Positions 10,211 through 24,900 of a DNA stretch of 64,000 bases are shown piece after piece; positions within the stretch are counted from its first letter, which is position 1; each line of letters opens with the position of its first letter. A program made the translations under genes and the position numbers. Source of the DNA: Wuchereria bancrofti. Lineage: Eukaryota > Nematoda > Chromadorea > Rhabditida > Onchocercidae. The stretch lies in the NCBI GenBank assembly GCA_005281725.1, contig SSBO01000003.1, positions 8,508,455 through 8,572,454 of the forward strand, given 5' to 3'. Below the pieces are notes generated by a model. The model did no database searches. It was not told the DNA's origin and worked only from the letters and a program-made list of their open reading frames with translations.

Positions 10211-13200
10211 CTGAAATAAACAATTATTAATTTTTGCATAAAAAAATGTAAACAAATGTGCCATTATCGTTTTCATTCTTTTTTTCTTTTTGTTTATTGC
10301 TTTTTTATCACAATATAATACAGTAATTCATAATTCATATTAATAAATTATATTCATTGACCTTTTTAAATAATTTAATGCATAAAGCACCAATATTACA
10401 TGAAGAAAGCATTTCTTTAAAATTGAAAAAATTTAAAAAAATTATAATCATCTCAAATATTTTTAAAATAAAAAAATTTATCAAAGTTTTTTCAACTTTA
10501 TTTTACTGAAAATAAAAAAAATACAATATGAAGTCAAAAAATAATGTTAAAAATAAAAAAAGGAATGAAAAAATGCAAAAATCAAAAATTTACAAAAAAA
10601 AAAAATCACTGTTAACTGATAAAAGCATAATAATGAAATTTTTAAGAAAAAGCGAAATTTTTCAATTTTATTTTTTGGAATTAAAAATATATTATAAAAT
10701 CAAAAAATGATGCCAAAAATTAAAAAAAAGGCAAAGAAATGAAAATTTAAAAAATTTTTGCAAAAAAAAAAAATTAATACTAACTGATAATAACATATTT
10801 GTTTGTGAAATACACTTCAAATAAGAGAAAATAATTTTTGTTAGCAATTTCCTTATCACTAATTCAAAACTGAAAAGTTAGGGAAGTGAAAAGAGCGGAT
10901 GAATCTAAATGCATAATGATGACTAATAATTGATTAATGAATGGCAATAATGTGACATTTGTCACTTGAATAATTAAAATCAATCATTAATCAATTATTC
11001 GCACTCTATTTTACTTTACTTTACAGCAAATAGTACAATGTTTTGAAAATATTATAGTTAAAATTTACATTTTAAAGTTTTACATTTTAACTAAAATATC
11101 ATTTAAAAATTTGCTATTCAACTTTTTTCGCGTTTTTCCTTTCTTCTTATTATCACAATAAATTGAATTTTAGTTTTAAATTGAAAAAAAAATTTGTTCA
11201 AAATTGTTGCTTATTTTTATTTTAATGTAATATTTAATTTAAATTTGCTTGCTTTTTTTCCTTCTTTTCATTTTTACTTTATTTCAAATATTTTCATTTT
11301 CTTATGCTATATATATATTTGAATAAAATTTCACAAAAAATTACTCAATTTAAAATAAACTAATAAATTATTATTTATGCTATAATTGTGAACAATTTTG
11401 TTTATATCATATATTTATCAATCATCAACAATGGTTGTTTATATTACTTTTTTTCTTCATTTTTTTTTGCAAAAAAAATTCTTTCAATTTGTTAATTAAA
11501 ATGTATTTTTAACATCAATTATTTATATTTGCTTTATTTAAAATGCTTATTTGTTAATAGTTTATACTAGAAAATGAAATTTATTGTTATCATATGATTT
11601 TATTAAATTGATATTTTAATTATTGCTATATTCATCACTCAAAAATAATGCTTAATTCCATTTGCTTTTTTTTTTAAATTTTTTAAATCGCTGAATTAGA
11701 GAAAATGGAATTGATTTGTTCATTAGTTTTATTAAGCTATATTCAATTGCCATAAATTCTATTGTTCATCTAACAAAAATTATTGAATGAATTTCATTAT
11801 GTTTCAATTTTTGTTAAAATTTCAATTACACCATTTATTGCATAAATGTTTCATTAATTCTAATTTCTATAAATTGTGAAAAGAGGAAAAAATTAAAAAG
11901 GAATGAAAAATTATTTAAATTTATTCCTCCTTTTGTTCTTTTACTTTTGAAAATCAAAAAAGAAACACACAAAAGACAACAATTATTCAAAATCATTCTT
12001 TTTATCTATTAAATTTTGAAATTCAAAAAACTATTTTGATGTTTCAATTTTTTTCATTTACTTTCTATTACTACTGCTATTATTAATACTGATACTAACA
12101 TTATTAATTTCATTTAAAATTTAATTCTTTTTTTTTTCTCTTTCATCGTTATTCGCTTTTCTGATTTCTACGCCATTAAATGCTTCGGTATTTTTCACTT
12201 TCTTTTTTTGTTTTTTTGTTTTCTTTTTTTTTGTTAGTTTCTTTACCAAATAAAAGCAAAAGATATTTCATGTTTTGAAGATTTAAAGTTATGATAGCAA
12301 ATAAATGATAGCTATTGAAAAATGTAATAAATATTTCTTCCGTATAATTTATTTATTGGTTAAGTTAACAAACAAAACAAACAAACAAATAAACAAACAA
12401 GCAAACAAACAGACAAGTCATAGTCATTCTTTCCATTTTCCATCATTTTAAAATGAAAAGAAGAAGAAGGAGAAAGACAGGGACAGTGAGAGAGAGAGAG
12501 AGAGAAGTGATATGGTATGAAATAAAAGAATGAAAACAACTGTAAAATTAAATTTACAAGGATAAAAAAAAAGAAAGAGAAAGATAGAGAAAAAAGAAAT
12601 GAATTTTTTTTTAAATCAATTTTGCAAAAATGATTCGCATTTTCAAATGGAAAAGGAATAAGAAAGAAGAAAAAAGGAGAATTTTTTTTTCTCCTTTTTT
12701 CTTCCCCTTTCTCTCTCTCTCTCTCAATCATTTGCATATTTTGCATTTTCGAGAAAGATGATAACGGGAATAAATGGAGGGAGAGAGAGAGAAAGAGACA
12801 GAGAAAAATGAAGAAAAAGGAAATGAAAAATAATAATTGATAAAATCACGATGATAAATACTATTTTTGAACAAAAGGTAAATTATGAATTAGTAAGAAA
12901 TTTAAAAAAAATCATCAATTAATTTATTAATAATAAATTTCAGTATTTATTTATAATTGAGGAATTGAGAAAAACAAAATCAGAGAAAGATTTTATTGTA
13001 TGTTTTTACATCTGAAAATGTTATTAATAACTTTGTAAAATTTTTTAATGAAAATTTCAAATGTTATTTTGAATGATATTTATTTTTTTAAGTTGAAATT
13101 GTGAATTTTAAATGAATTAATCTAAAATATATTAGAAAATTTTGATCTAATTATCATTGAACTATAAAATATTGTATTAAAAATATTTGTTTGCATAATA

Positions 13201-14352
13201 GTATCATCAATTAGTTGATTTCCTTTTTTGATTTTCTTTTCTTTTTTTCCTTTTTCTTTTGTTTTGTATTAACAATGATGTTAATTAATTTAATGTTAAA
13301 TTTCAAAATGTTAATTTTGAAAAATAAAAAGCAAAATTTAGATAATAAATAGATAGTTTAACTGCTAAATCTTATTTCGGATAATTTTTCTTTCGAATAC
13401 TTTGAAAATGATTGGTTTATCTTATCGAATTGCATGACATATAATTAAGATTGTTTTTAATTGATTTCAATTAAATACCAAAAAAAACAAATGTAGTAAA
13501 ATAATTTGAGCATTTTTCTTTTTTTGTTTTTTTTTTATAGAAAATTCGGTTAAAACTTTTTTATTTTAAATTTAATAAAAGTTTTACATGTTGTAATTTG
13601 CAAATTATTACTAAAACAATTTAATTTAAAACTATTATGTGAATTTAATTTAAATAATTATCGCTTTTTTTTCAAAATTTAATGTTCATTATAATCAATT
13701 TTATACCCTTTTACATTTTCTCTTTCTTTTTTCGTCTTTTTTTTTCTTTTTTTCGCTGATAAATTAAACATAGAGCAAAATGATTACTAATCAATCTTTT
13801 GTCCGGAATGGAAGAATCGACAAAAAAAAAAAAGACTGAAAGGGAAAAAGAAAAATTTCCTTCCAGTTAGACCGGATCCTTTTTCCATTTCTTCCTTTTA
13901 TATTTTATTCATTTGCTTTCCTTTTCCCATATGTTTGCTAATATTTCCCACATCTTTCTTTTATTTTTTTCTAGCTAACTAAACATTTTTCTTACTGTAA
14001 CTTTTTTTTTTTGATTTGAAATGAATGAAAATATTTAATATTAGTTTATCGATTTGTTTATCTAATCTATTGATCAATCTATCTACTTTTATTGATTGTT
14101 CTATCAATTTATCAGTCATAGCTGATTCACATTGATTCATTTATCTACCGGAAGATGATACTATCCATAGATAAGTATGTATTGTTTTTTTTTTTTTTTA
14201 ATTTAAATGATTCAAATTGTTGTGTAAAATATCTGTCTGATAAATGTATTTATGAAATGAATTATTCAATGATAAATAATGGAATAATATTTGTATAAAT
14301 TATTGCTTTCATATTTGATTGTTCCTTTTTTTTCGAAAAAGTTAAGAAATGG
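10211..14352. other. Intergenic; no gene seen
   Basis: AT-rich sequence with a CAAA-type tract at 12368-12417, a GA microsatellite (12488-12505), a CT tract (12711-12725) and a further GA tract near 12780. A 128-residue minus-strand ORF at 12360-12746 is a translation of these tracts. Confidence 0.4.
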
Positions 14353-14979
14353 GAATGAATGAATGAATGAATGAATGAATGAATGAATGAATGAATGAAT
14401 GAATGAATGAATGAATGAATGAATGAATGAATGAATGAATGAATGAATGAATGAATGAATGAATGAATGAATGAATGAATGAATGAATGAATGAATGAAT
14501 GAATGAATGAATGAATGAATGAATGAATGAATGAATGAATGAATGAATGAATGAATGAATGAATGAATGAATGAATGAATGAATGAATGAATGAATGAAT
14601 GAATGAATGAATGAATAATGAATGAATGAATGAATGAATGAATGAATGAATGAATGAATGAATGAATGAATGAATGAATGAATGAATGAATGAATGAATG
14701 AATGAATGAATGAATGAATGAATGAATGAATGAATGAATGAATGAATGAATGAATGAATGAATGAATGAATGAATGAATGAATGAATGAATGAATGAATG
14801 AATGATGAATGAATGAATGAATGAATGAATGAATGAATGAATGAATGAATGAATGAATGAATGAATGAATGAATGAATGAATGAATGAATGAATGAATGA
14901 ATGAATGAATGAATGAATGAATGAATGAATGAATGAAATGAATGAAATGAATGAACGAATGAAATGAATGAAATGAATG
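14353..14979. repeat. (GAAT)n tetranucleotide microsatellite, 627 bp
   Basis: Nearly uninterrupted GAAT/ATGA repeats, about 155 units. Phase breaks occur at about 14615 (AATAATG) and 14803 (AATGATG). The 3' end decays into GAAAT and GAACG variants from about 14935. Confidence 0.97.
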
Positions 14980-16163
14980 GTTTATTCTTTAAAAAACAAT
15001 GAATTAAAAAAAAATGTATCCATTCTTTTTTTTTTTTTTTTTTACTTTTTTGAGCATTCCATCAAAACTTTCTGATATGTTTGATCAAAATGCAACGATT
15101 GTTTGGATGGATAATAATGGAAATCAATGAAAAAAAAAGAAGGAAAGAGAACAAACAAATAAATAAATAATCTGAATTGAGAGAAAGCGGAGAAGAAGAA
15201 AAGAAATGAAAATGAGTGAAAGGTAATAATAATAAAAAAAAAAAACGAAAAGTAACAAATTGTTTAGCATTTATCAAAAAAAAAAAGAAAAAAACTACAC
15301 ATTGAAAAAGAAATTACATATGGTAGAATTTTTCGTCATTTTCAAACATTTCTAGTAATTTTTTCAAAAAAAAAAAAAAATTCTTGTTGAAATTTGTCAA
15401 CAAAAAAAAAAAAATTAATCTGAATAATTTGTTATAAATCATCGATGATTATAATTAAAATTGAGGGCTAAATTTGAAAAGCTTAATTTCTTTTTTGTTT
15501 TTATTATTTATTTATTATTTATCCTTATAGAAATTATATAAAATTCAGTTTAATTATTAGAAATTTATATATCAATTATTTTTTTTATTTTTGTAGAATA
15601 TAATTTTGCATTAATAATATTTAAAATAGAAATGCGTTATATAGTAATTTTTAATAAACATAATTAATCCTAAAATATGATATCATAAGATGATAGGCTT
15701 ATCCGTTTCTTAGCATAAATTATTTCAAATTTTTATTGTTAAATTTTAATATATATTATATATAATTCTACACAATTAATATTGTATGTTTTATTTCTTT
15801 TTTTTTTGTTTAATTTTTTTTTTTAAATAATTAACTTTTATTTATTAATTTATTTTTTGAAAAGAAAATAATAACTTTTATCCTTCCTCTCTTTCCACCT
15901 CTTTCTCTTTCTCTCTCCGTGTGTGTGTCTGTTCCTTTCTCTCGTCTTTTTCACGAAAGATAAATTTAGCATTGTGTCTATTTTGAATTATTATTGATAC
16001 AACAATGTTTGATCATTTTTTATGTTGGCGCAATGTAGCACAATTTGTTCAAATATTTTTTTTTTCTGTGCGCGTCTGTGTCTGTTTGTGATTGTCTGTC
16101 TGTATTTGGGTTTTTTTTTCTTTTCTTTTTCCTTTTATTTTTTTTTTTTTTTTTTTTTTTTTT
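14980..16163. other. Intergenic; no gene seen
   Basis: AT-rich, with a long T run (15026-15043), a pyrimidine stretch with CT and GT repeats (15888-15945), and a second pyrimidine stretch ending in about 25 T residues immediately before the duplicated block. Confidence 0.4.
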
Positions 16164-17047
16164 GTTGATAAATAAACTTTTCGATTATAAAACTGATAAA
16201 TGCGCTTAGATTAGTTAAAATTGAATTAATAAAAGATAAATATATTATACAATAATTTATATAAAATTGGACAAAAAAAAAGGAAAATTTCCATTTTTAA
16301 TTTCAAATCGTTACTTTCTTTTATATAAAATTGAATATTTAATTAAAATAATTCAATCTCTTTTTTTGAAAAAGTTTAAATTTATTCAAATAGAAAAAAG
16401 AACGAAGAATATAATTATTGAATGGTAAATTTAAAAAAATGACTTGTACAAATAAAAAAAGAGAAAAAAAAATTGTTTGTTCAAAAATTTCACATTTCAT
16501 ATACAATTGAAGATTAACCGATTTTATTCAAAGTATTATTTGAAAAAAAAATTTCTTTTAATGAAATTTTAATTTTACAATAATATACAAAAAGCATATG
16601 TACACACATATAAACAGACAGATGCACAGATAAACAAATATATATAAACATACAGCATATATATATTCCTGCCATATTACTTTATTCCTGTAAACTAATC
16701 TAAATTCCGGATCACTCTATAATAGATAAATTATGCATCATTTCCAGAATCATTCCGGAATTTCGATTTGTTTTAGTAATTATTTTTATAACATTTATAT
16801 TTCAATTTTTTAACTATAATTTTAATTATTATTTCAATTTTTAAAATTTTTTTTTATAACATTTATTTTAATATATGATTAAATTTGCATAAAATTTTGC
16901 GATCAATGAAAAATAAATTAAATTAGCAGAAGTTTTTCTTTTTTAACAATATTAAAAAAATAATAATTGATAATTATTATTAACAATAATGATATTTACA
17001 CTGTTTATAATTTCCATATGAAAAAAGTTGCAATTCATTTTGATAAT
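16164..17047. repeat. 884-bp direct duplication, copy 1
   Basis: Starts GTTGATAAATAAAC and ends TTTTGATAAT. As far as I can compare by eye it is identical to 17058-17941, offset by 894 bases. A single N at 17048 and a T run lie between the copies. No gene is seen in it. Confidence 0.93.
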
Positions 17048-17057
17048 NTTTTTTTTT

Positions 17058-17941
17058 GTTGATAAATAAACTTTTCGATTATAAAACTGATAAATGCGCT
17101 TAGATTAGTTAAAATTGAATTAATAAAAGATAAATATATTATACAATAATTTATATAAAATTGGACAAAAAAAAAGGAAAATTTCCATTTTTAATTTCAA
17201 ATCGTTACTTTCTTTTATATAAAATTGAATATTTAATTAAAATAATTCAATCTCTTTTTTTGAAAAAGTTTAAATTTATTCAAATAGAAAAAAGAACGAA
17301 GAATATAATTATTGAATGGTAAATTTAAAAAAATGACTTGTACAAATAAAAAAAGAGAAAAAAAAATTGTTTGTTCAAAAATTTCACATTTCATATACAA
17401 TTGAAGATTAACCGATTTTATTCAAAGTATTATTTGAAAAAAAAATTTCTTTTAATGAAATTTTAATTTTACAATAATATACAAAAAGCATATGTACACA
17501 CATATAAACAGACAGATGCACAGATAAACAAATATATATAAACATACAGCATATATATATTCCTGCCATATTACTTTATTCCTGTAAACTAATCTAAATT
17601 CCGGATCACTCTATAATAGATAAATTATGCATCATTTCCAGAATCATTCCGGAATTTCGATTTGTTTTAGTAATTATTTTTATAACATTTATATTTCAAT
17701 TTTTTAACTATAATTTTAATTATTATTTCAATTTTTAAAATTTTTTTTTATAACATTTATTTTAATATATGATTAAATTTGCATAAAATTTTGCGATCAA
17801 TGAAAAATAAATTAAATTAGCAGAAGTTTTTCTTTTTTAACAATATTAAAAAAATAATAATTGATAATTATTATTAACAATAATGATATTTACACTGTTT
17901 ATAATTTCCATATGAAAAAAGTTGCAATTCATTTTGATAAT
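17058..17941. repeat. 884-bp direct duplication, copy 2
   Basis: Matches copy 1 across AT-rich, fast-changing sequence including homopolymers. Such identity plus the N suggests overlapping contig ends joined as a scaffold rather than a true duplication. Confidence 0.93.
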
Positions 17942-20929
17942 TACAATCAAAATTTATTAATGAGATATGAATTTAAAAAAAGTATTAGAAAGATTTCGCA
18001 TTAAAAAAAAAAGTGAGAAGATTAAAGTTTATAAATGAAATTTTCGAAATAAAACAAGAAGAAAGAAGAATTTAAACTTACTGGTGAATCAAATAAAATT
18101 AAATAAAGAATGAATGAATGAATGAATAAATGAACAGTTGTTTCAAAATTAAAGTTTATATACGATGACGAATTTTCTGGAATGATTTATGCTCTGCCAA
18201 TTTTTTTCAGTTAATTTATCAATCAATTTCGATTAATTGTCTAATTATTTTAAATTTACAAGATACATATATTAATTCAAATACGACTATAAATAAAATA
18301 TGAACATAAATTTTTTTTTTAAATATGAAATATATGTTTTAATAGTTTTTCTTTTCCTAATATTTTTTGCTTCCTTTTTTTTTTTTTATTAAAATTATTA
18401 TTCATTCAAAATAAATATGAATATATTTCGTTCTAAATTAAAAAAATTTTCTTTTTTCTCGTATATCCTTTTTTTTTCAACTTTTAATCGTTTTATTTTC
18501 ATTTTAAGCAAGATGAAAAAAGAAAAAAATTAAAATAAATTTTAAAAAAAGAGAAAAAAACGAGACAAAATATTTTCTCTTTAATAGATATAATTTTTTT
18601 TTTCTTTTTAACATATACAATATTACATTTCTCTTTTCTTTCTAACGCACAAATTGAGAAATATTTGAAATAACGATTTAAATTGTTTAGAAAAATGAAT
18701 TGCTCATCATTAAATGGCGAAAAATGAATGGAACGTATAAAATAATCGAATGCATTACACATACATAAATTATACAATTTATATTCACAATTAAAAAAAA
18801 AAAAAATTATAAAGCATGATAATGATAATGATAGTGATAGTGATAATCACAGCAATAATGATAACATTTCATAAATATTTAAAAAAGTATATTTTTATAA
18901 AAAAGTAAAAGGGAAATCTGGCATTTTTTTAAAGTTGAGAACATAAATAAAATAAATATCAGTAATATTTTTTTCATTTGTCTTACTTTTTCAAAATAAA
19001 AAAAAAAAAAAGCAAATGTAATTTTGAAAATATTGTTTAATTTATTTTTGAAATTACGGAGAATGATTGTTAATTGTTGATGTAAACAAATATTTATTGC
19101 TAACAGTTTGAAATGTTTGAAATGAATTAATGATAGGAATTAATTCGATACAAAAGGAGAAAAGGGGAACATTTGCAATTTATCAGAAAAAAGTACTTTT
19201 TTCTGATAAAAAATTATTGCGAAACTAAATTGAGAGAAAAGAAAAAAGTATGATTGATAGTAATGATAATATGAATGATAATTAGTATCTATTATTCATT
19301 TAAATTATGTGAAATGAATAATTAGTTATAGCAATGATAAGTGATTAACAATGATTATTTTGAATTTTATGAAAGAAATAATTACTTTGATAACTTATAA
19401 TTACTGATAATTATTATGAATTTAACTGTTGTAATGATGAATAATAATTAGCAATCAATAATTTTAACATCTTTTATGAATAAAAAGATAGAAAATAAAA
19501 CAATGAAATTATTTTGTTACAATTATTAATTTCTTAATTAAAATATTAATTATTAGAGAATGTTGGTCTTATTATACTGTTTAAAGTTTAGAAAAAATTG
19601 AAAAAGCAATTTATTTATTCGTTCTAATAATGAATTACACAGTGAATTTCAGTTACTAATTAGAACATTAAGAAAATATTTAATTATTAATTTCTTAATT
19701 TTAATATTAACAAAGCAGATTTATTCTCCTTTTCTTTCATTTTCAAACTTTAATTTTACACGTTTAAAATTTCATTTGAAAATTTCATTTTTACCAAACA
19801 TTTGTAATTAGACTAATGTAGCAAAAACTGAAATGAAAATGCAATAATTTGATCATTTTTCAATTTTTTTCGTTTTTTTTTTGAAATTATCCTTTTTTAT
19901 TTGATCATATTTAATGATTGGAAGTAGTAATATTATTAATTAAAGGTAAAAAAACTTTAATATTAACCCACTGATGAATCAATTACTAATTATAGCATTC
20001 TGGAATTAAAAAAAATTAAAAAGGGTATTTAATGATGAATTTTAATTGCTAATTATAACATTTCTGAATTGAAAGAGTATTTAATTATTAAAACATTAAT
20101 TTTAAATAAAAAATTAAATAAAATACGAAATATAAACAAAGTTCTCCCTATACTACTATATTCTTTCATTTAAATTTATTGAGTTCTATTTTATCAGAAG
20201 TATTTTTTTTATTCGTGTTTTTTTTCAATGCTTTAAATTAAAAATATGCTCAAATTAAAATCCATTTGATTAAATTAGTATTTCTAATATTTTTCAAAAA
20301 AATTTGTGTAAGTAGCCTGTTTGAGACACTTTTAAGAATATATTTAATTTCAAAAAAACAGAAATATTGGAAAGCGATATTAAATAGAAAGGAAAATTGC
20401 GCCATGCATCAAATAATTGTTAGATTAATATTTTAAAAGTAACAATTAGAATGAAAGTGTTAGATTATTGCTAATAAATTGTCAACATTTTATATTTTTT
20501 AAAAAGCATTAAATTAAATTTGATTATTATATTTAAAAAATTTTGAAAAGAAATAAAAATACCGCTATGTTTATTAAAGAATTAAAAGGGATTAAGTTTT
20601 TCTACTCTTTATTACCTATGAGTTACTTATAAAGTAATTTCAAATCAAATTTGAAACAAAAATTGAAGTGAATTTTTTTTAATGTCAATGTAAAATTATA
20701 GGATAACATAAATAAATTTTAAAATTAATTTTCAATTATCAAAAAAAGAAATCAGTACTATATATTTATTTTTTATACGTTTGAGTATTTTTATGAGTAA
20801 TGTTATATTGGAAACTTTTGAAACTTTGAAATTTGTGTGTTGAAATAAACAAAAATTAAAAAATTTACTTTTTTCTTTATTTTTAACTTTATCGTTCAAA
20901 TATTTGTTTATTAAAATATTGAAGTATTC
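17942..20929. other. Intergenic; no gene seen
   Basis: AT-rich. A 92-residue minus-strand ORF at 18777-18499 has no family signature and no clear splice context, so I do not call it. ATGATAATGATAGTG-type repeats occur near 18820. Confidence 0.4.
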
Positions 20930-20949
20930 ATGACTAAAGAAATGATAAC

Positions 20950-21970
20950 GATACCAAATATTACGTGACTTTCCATGATTTTACATTACGTTACGTGTTT
21001 GTGTAACGTAGTTCAAATTTGATTTAATTGGAAAAGTTAAAATTGAAAAGAAGCAAATACGTTTTGAAAAAATTGTTACTGGATGTTAATAATCCTATCA
21101 AATTATTGATAAAGTAAAAAATGAAGCAAAATATTTTTGATCAAATGATAAAAGCATAGTAAAATTAAATGTTTACGAAAATGATCAATCTTGATCAGCG
21201 TACGTACGTGATAAAAATGTTGAATAGAATAATTCTTAAAGTAATTTATGATAAAAATGTTATTAACTATCATTTTATGCTATCAGTGACAAACATTGAA
21301 AATATTACAAATGAATTACATATGAGGTAACAATGCTAATGTTAAATATAATTAATCATTAAGTAGTTAATTATTAAAAATATTAATTAAGCATCACGTA
21401 CGTGTCATTTATTACGTACGTGTTATCAAATCATATCACTAATATTAAATGTTCAAATTATTGCAAACAAATTTTGTATGTATGTAATTGAAAATGTTAA
21501 ACAGAATTATTATTTAAGTAATTTCGTCATAAAACAAATTGATAAAGCATCACGTACGTGTTATTAATATCAAAATACTGAAATTCCTGCTAATTAATTG
21601 CGTGCGATGAAAATGTTAAATAGAATTACTTTTTAAGTAATATATGATAAAATAAGTATGATTTCATGCTGCTAATAACAAATACTGAAATTAATTTAAA
21701 TAAACTGAATACTTACGTGATAATTATATTAAATAAAATTATGCTTGAAATAATTTATAACAAAAAGATTAGTATATATTTTATTTCAATATGAAAATGA
21801 TTAAAAAATGAATTACGTACGTACGTGATAAAATAAAATCATCCTTTAAATGCTCAATCATAAAAAAAGAGTAATAATAAATCACATAAATGTTATAAAT
21901 ATCAAATAATCTCATTTCATTAATATTAAACAGCGAAATTATTTGCAAAACAATTGCGTACGTACGTGAT
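20950..21970. repeat. Diverged repeat family marked by CACGTACGTG / TACGTACGTG palindromes
   Basis: Palindromic cores lie at 21201-21210, 21395-21404, 21413-21422, 21551-21560, 21814-21827 and about 21956-21968. Decayed forms occur near 20962-21010, 21600 and 21714. Several are followed by GATAAAAATGTTAAATAGAA-like sequence and an AGTAATTTATGATAAAA segment, so the palindrome is the conserved end of a longer unit of very roughly 100-200 bases. Confidence 0.8.
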
Positions 21971-24900
21971 GAAAATATTAGATAGAATTATTTGTTGAAA
22001 TAATTTATCATAAAATAATTAATATTATAACTAATAATTTTAAAATATTTTTAAATTAAAAAACATCGAATATTTTTCTAGTTTGCAAACTGTTTTATTC
22101 TTTGTTTCCTTTCATTTTTTGTTTTAATTAAATCATAAAAAAGTTTAATATAAAAATGTAAGAATAATTTGAATTTAAAATAAATCAATTCCAAATAAGA
22201 AAGAAGAATGAATTAAATATTTCAATTAATTCAATAACCATCAAAAGTTAAAATATCGTTTCATTTTTAGTATATGAGAATGTGTTTTGTCATGGTATGA
22301 TGCACTTATAGGTTGCAAAACAGGTATGTGAAAACTGGTACTTAATTACCTGTATGAAATAAAATGGAACAACAAATTACACAACAATCAATAAATGCTA
22401 TTTTAACATTTAATAACATGTATTTATAATAATTATAAATTTTAATAGAAAAAATTTTAATTTCAATTTTTAAAATTTCATAATTATAAAATTATATTAA
22501 TATATGAATATGAAATAAGTATATTCTGAAAAAAAATATCATCAATAATTTTCATATCAAATTTTAACAGAATTTTTGATTTTTTTAATGGAGAATATTC
22601 TTGCCTTTTTTTTTAAAAAATATTTTAATAAATTATAGCAAAATTTTGAACTACTCGAATTGTTACTATACAAATTTGAGATAAAAAAATTTTCAAATCA
22701 AATATTGATTAATTACTTGATGGAATTAGTTTTATTGTCATTTTCTTTGTTGTATCATTTCTAAATCGAAGAATTTAATGAAATAAATTTTGTTTACGTT
22801 TTTTAATCCACTTATTGATGATGCAAGATATTTCGAAAAAGAAAAAAACTACTACTTTTGATTAATGTTTATTTCTTCACTTTCATTTTTCGGCTTTTTT
22901 TTTTTAAGACTAATAATTATAAGAAAAAGAAAATATTCACATTAACTATTAATTATGAATTAACAAGTCTGAGGGAAGATCTTTCAGGTAAAGAATCATA
23001 GAAATTGCTAATTGAAAATATCATTCGATAAGTAAATCTAACAAATTAAAAATAAGTAATAAAAAATTCAAATAATACCAAATTAATAAAATTTAAAACA
23101 TTATTCGGTAAGGAACAATTTTTTGAAGACATAAAATTTGTGCTTTGTACGATTAAAATAATTTTTTTTTTCGTTTTTCTTTTCTCTTTTCTAAAAAAGA
23201 AAAGGGAAATTTAAACAAGGAAGTTGCTAGTTTGTTTATTTTTTAAATAATTGGTCCATTTAGTGCATTGCATGTCATTTTATAGTCCAAAAAAAAGAAA
23301 AAATGAAATATAATTCAGTTTAATTTGGTAGCAAAAAAAAAAACGGACCCACTTTTTTTGCACTTATCAAGAAAAAAATATTTTTTTTTGTCAAATAATT
23401 TATTTGTATGTTACCAGAATTTGGTTTTTTTCTAGGAATTTAAAAAAAAAAAATCAAATCATTAAATTTATTAATTTGGTTGCTTCATTTAAAAACATAC
23501 TACTTTATATGCATTTAGTCTCAAAGGTTGAAGAATAAAAACGAAAAGTGAATAAAAAAAAAAAAAAAGAGAACACAATTGGAATGTAAAATTGCATGAA
23601 ACTAGCATTTGAATAAAAAGTTTAAATATTTCAAGATTAAATTATAAACTTAAAATAATCGTTTTTAATCTTTGGACTGATTACAAAATGATATTATTAA
23701 AATTTAAAGTAAGTGGAAAAAGGGAGTGAAAGTTGAATGAATTTAATATATACATTTTGTACTTGGGAAAATTCAGGAGGAAAAGTTTGATATCATTGCT
23801 TGCATTTTTATATTTTGGTTGAGATGATTTTAATAAAATGAAATTTAGAATAATGTTGCTGAAATACACAATACTTTCAATAATTTGAATTTGTAATAAA
23901 AAATTTTTCGAAATCAACCGTAGTTCTTTTTTTTTTGTGTATTTCAAATTTATTGTATGTGAAAAATTTACATAATTTTATTTACCATTTCATTTTTTTA
24001 TGCAATACAAAGTAATGTAATTATTATATATTTTGATTATTTTAATTATTAAAATTTCTGCTTATAATTGTAATGAAAAAGAAAATGGCACTATTTTGAT
24101 GAAATGAAAAATTCTAATTATTATAATTTCAATTATTAACTTTTATTAATTTTTTTTGAATATTTTTCTAATTACTAATTAAATTTTTCAAACATTTTCC
24201 AAATATCCTTCTAATTATTAATTAAATGTTTTCTAATTTTTAATTTTTTATTGTAATTACAACATAATTTGAATGTAAAAAATTTAATTATAACATAATT
24301 TGAATATGAGTAAATTAAGTAGAATATCATGATAGCTTTATATTATTGATCATCAATTAAAATTGTTAATTTTTTAAAATCTGAACAGAATTTGACATCA
24401 TCACAGTAGCTTATCGATTTGTTTTATAACAATTTAAACTTTTAAAACTGAAATTAAAAAAAATTGTAATGAATTTAGAAAAGAAAAAATCATGATTTAT
24501 CATAATCGTGGGAGCATTATAAATTTTTAATTAATTAACAATATAAAAAGAGAAAAAATGAGTAATTTAATTAAAATTAATTTGACTTACTTGATCAAAA
24601 TTAATTGACTAATTAACTCTAATTAAAATTCAACCGGTTGGAACTACTTTAACTTAAATGGATAATTAAATTAAAATTTAATTCGAATATGAATAACACA
24701 ATGGGATATCAATGAGAATAAAATATTTCAACTTAGTCGATCAAATGATACAAGCAATCAATTAAAGCATTTTTTTTTTGTTTATTTAATATTTATTAAT
24801 TTGTTCTTTAAAATTTATTATTTATTTATCTATTAACTTATTTATTTATCGTTGAAAAATACATATTTACATATTTTCATTGATTCTCCAAATTTATATT

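Noticed and set aside
12360..12746. 128-residue minus-strand ORF
   Set aside because: Made of translated GA/CT, CAAA and homopolymer tracts; no signature.
18499..18777. 92-residue minus-strand ORF
   Set aside because: Some normal-looking codons, but the second half is Lys/Phe runs. No signal, domain or splice partner found.
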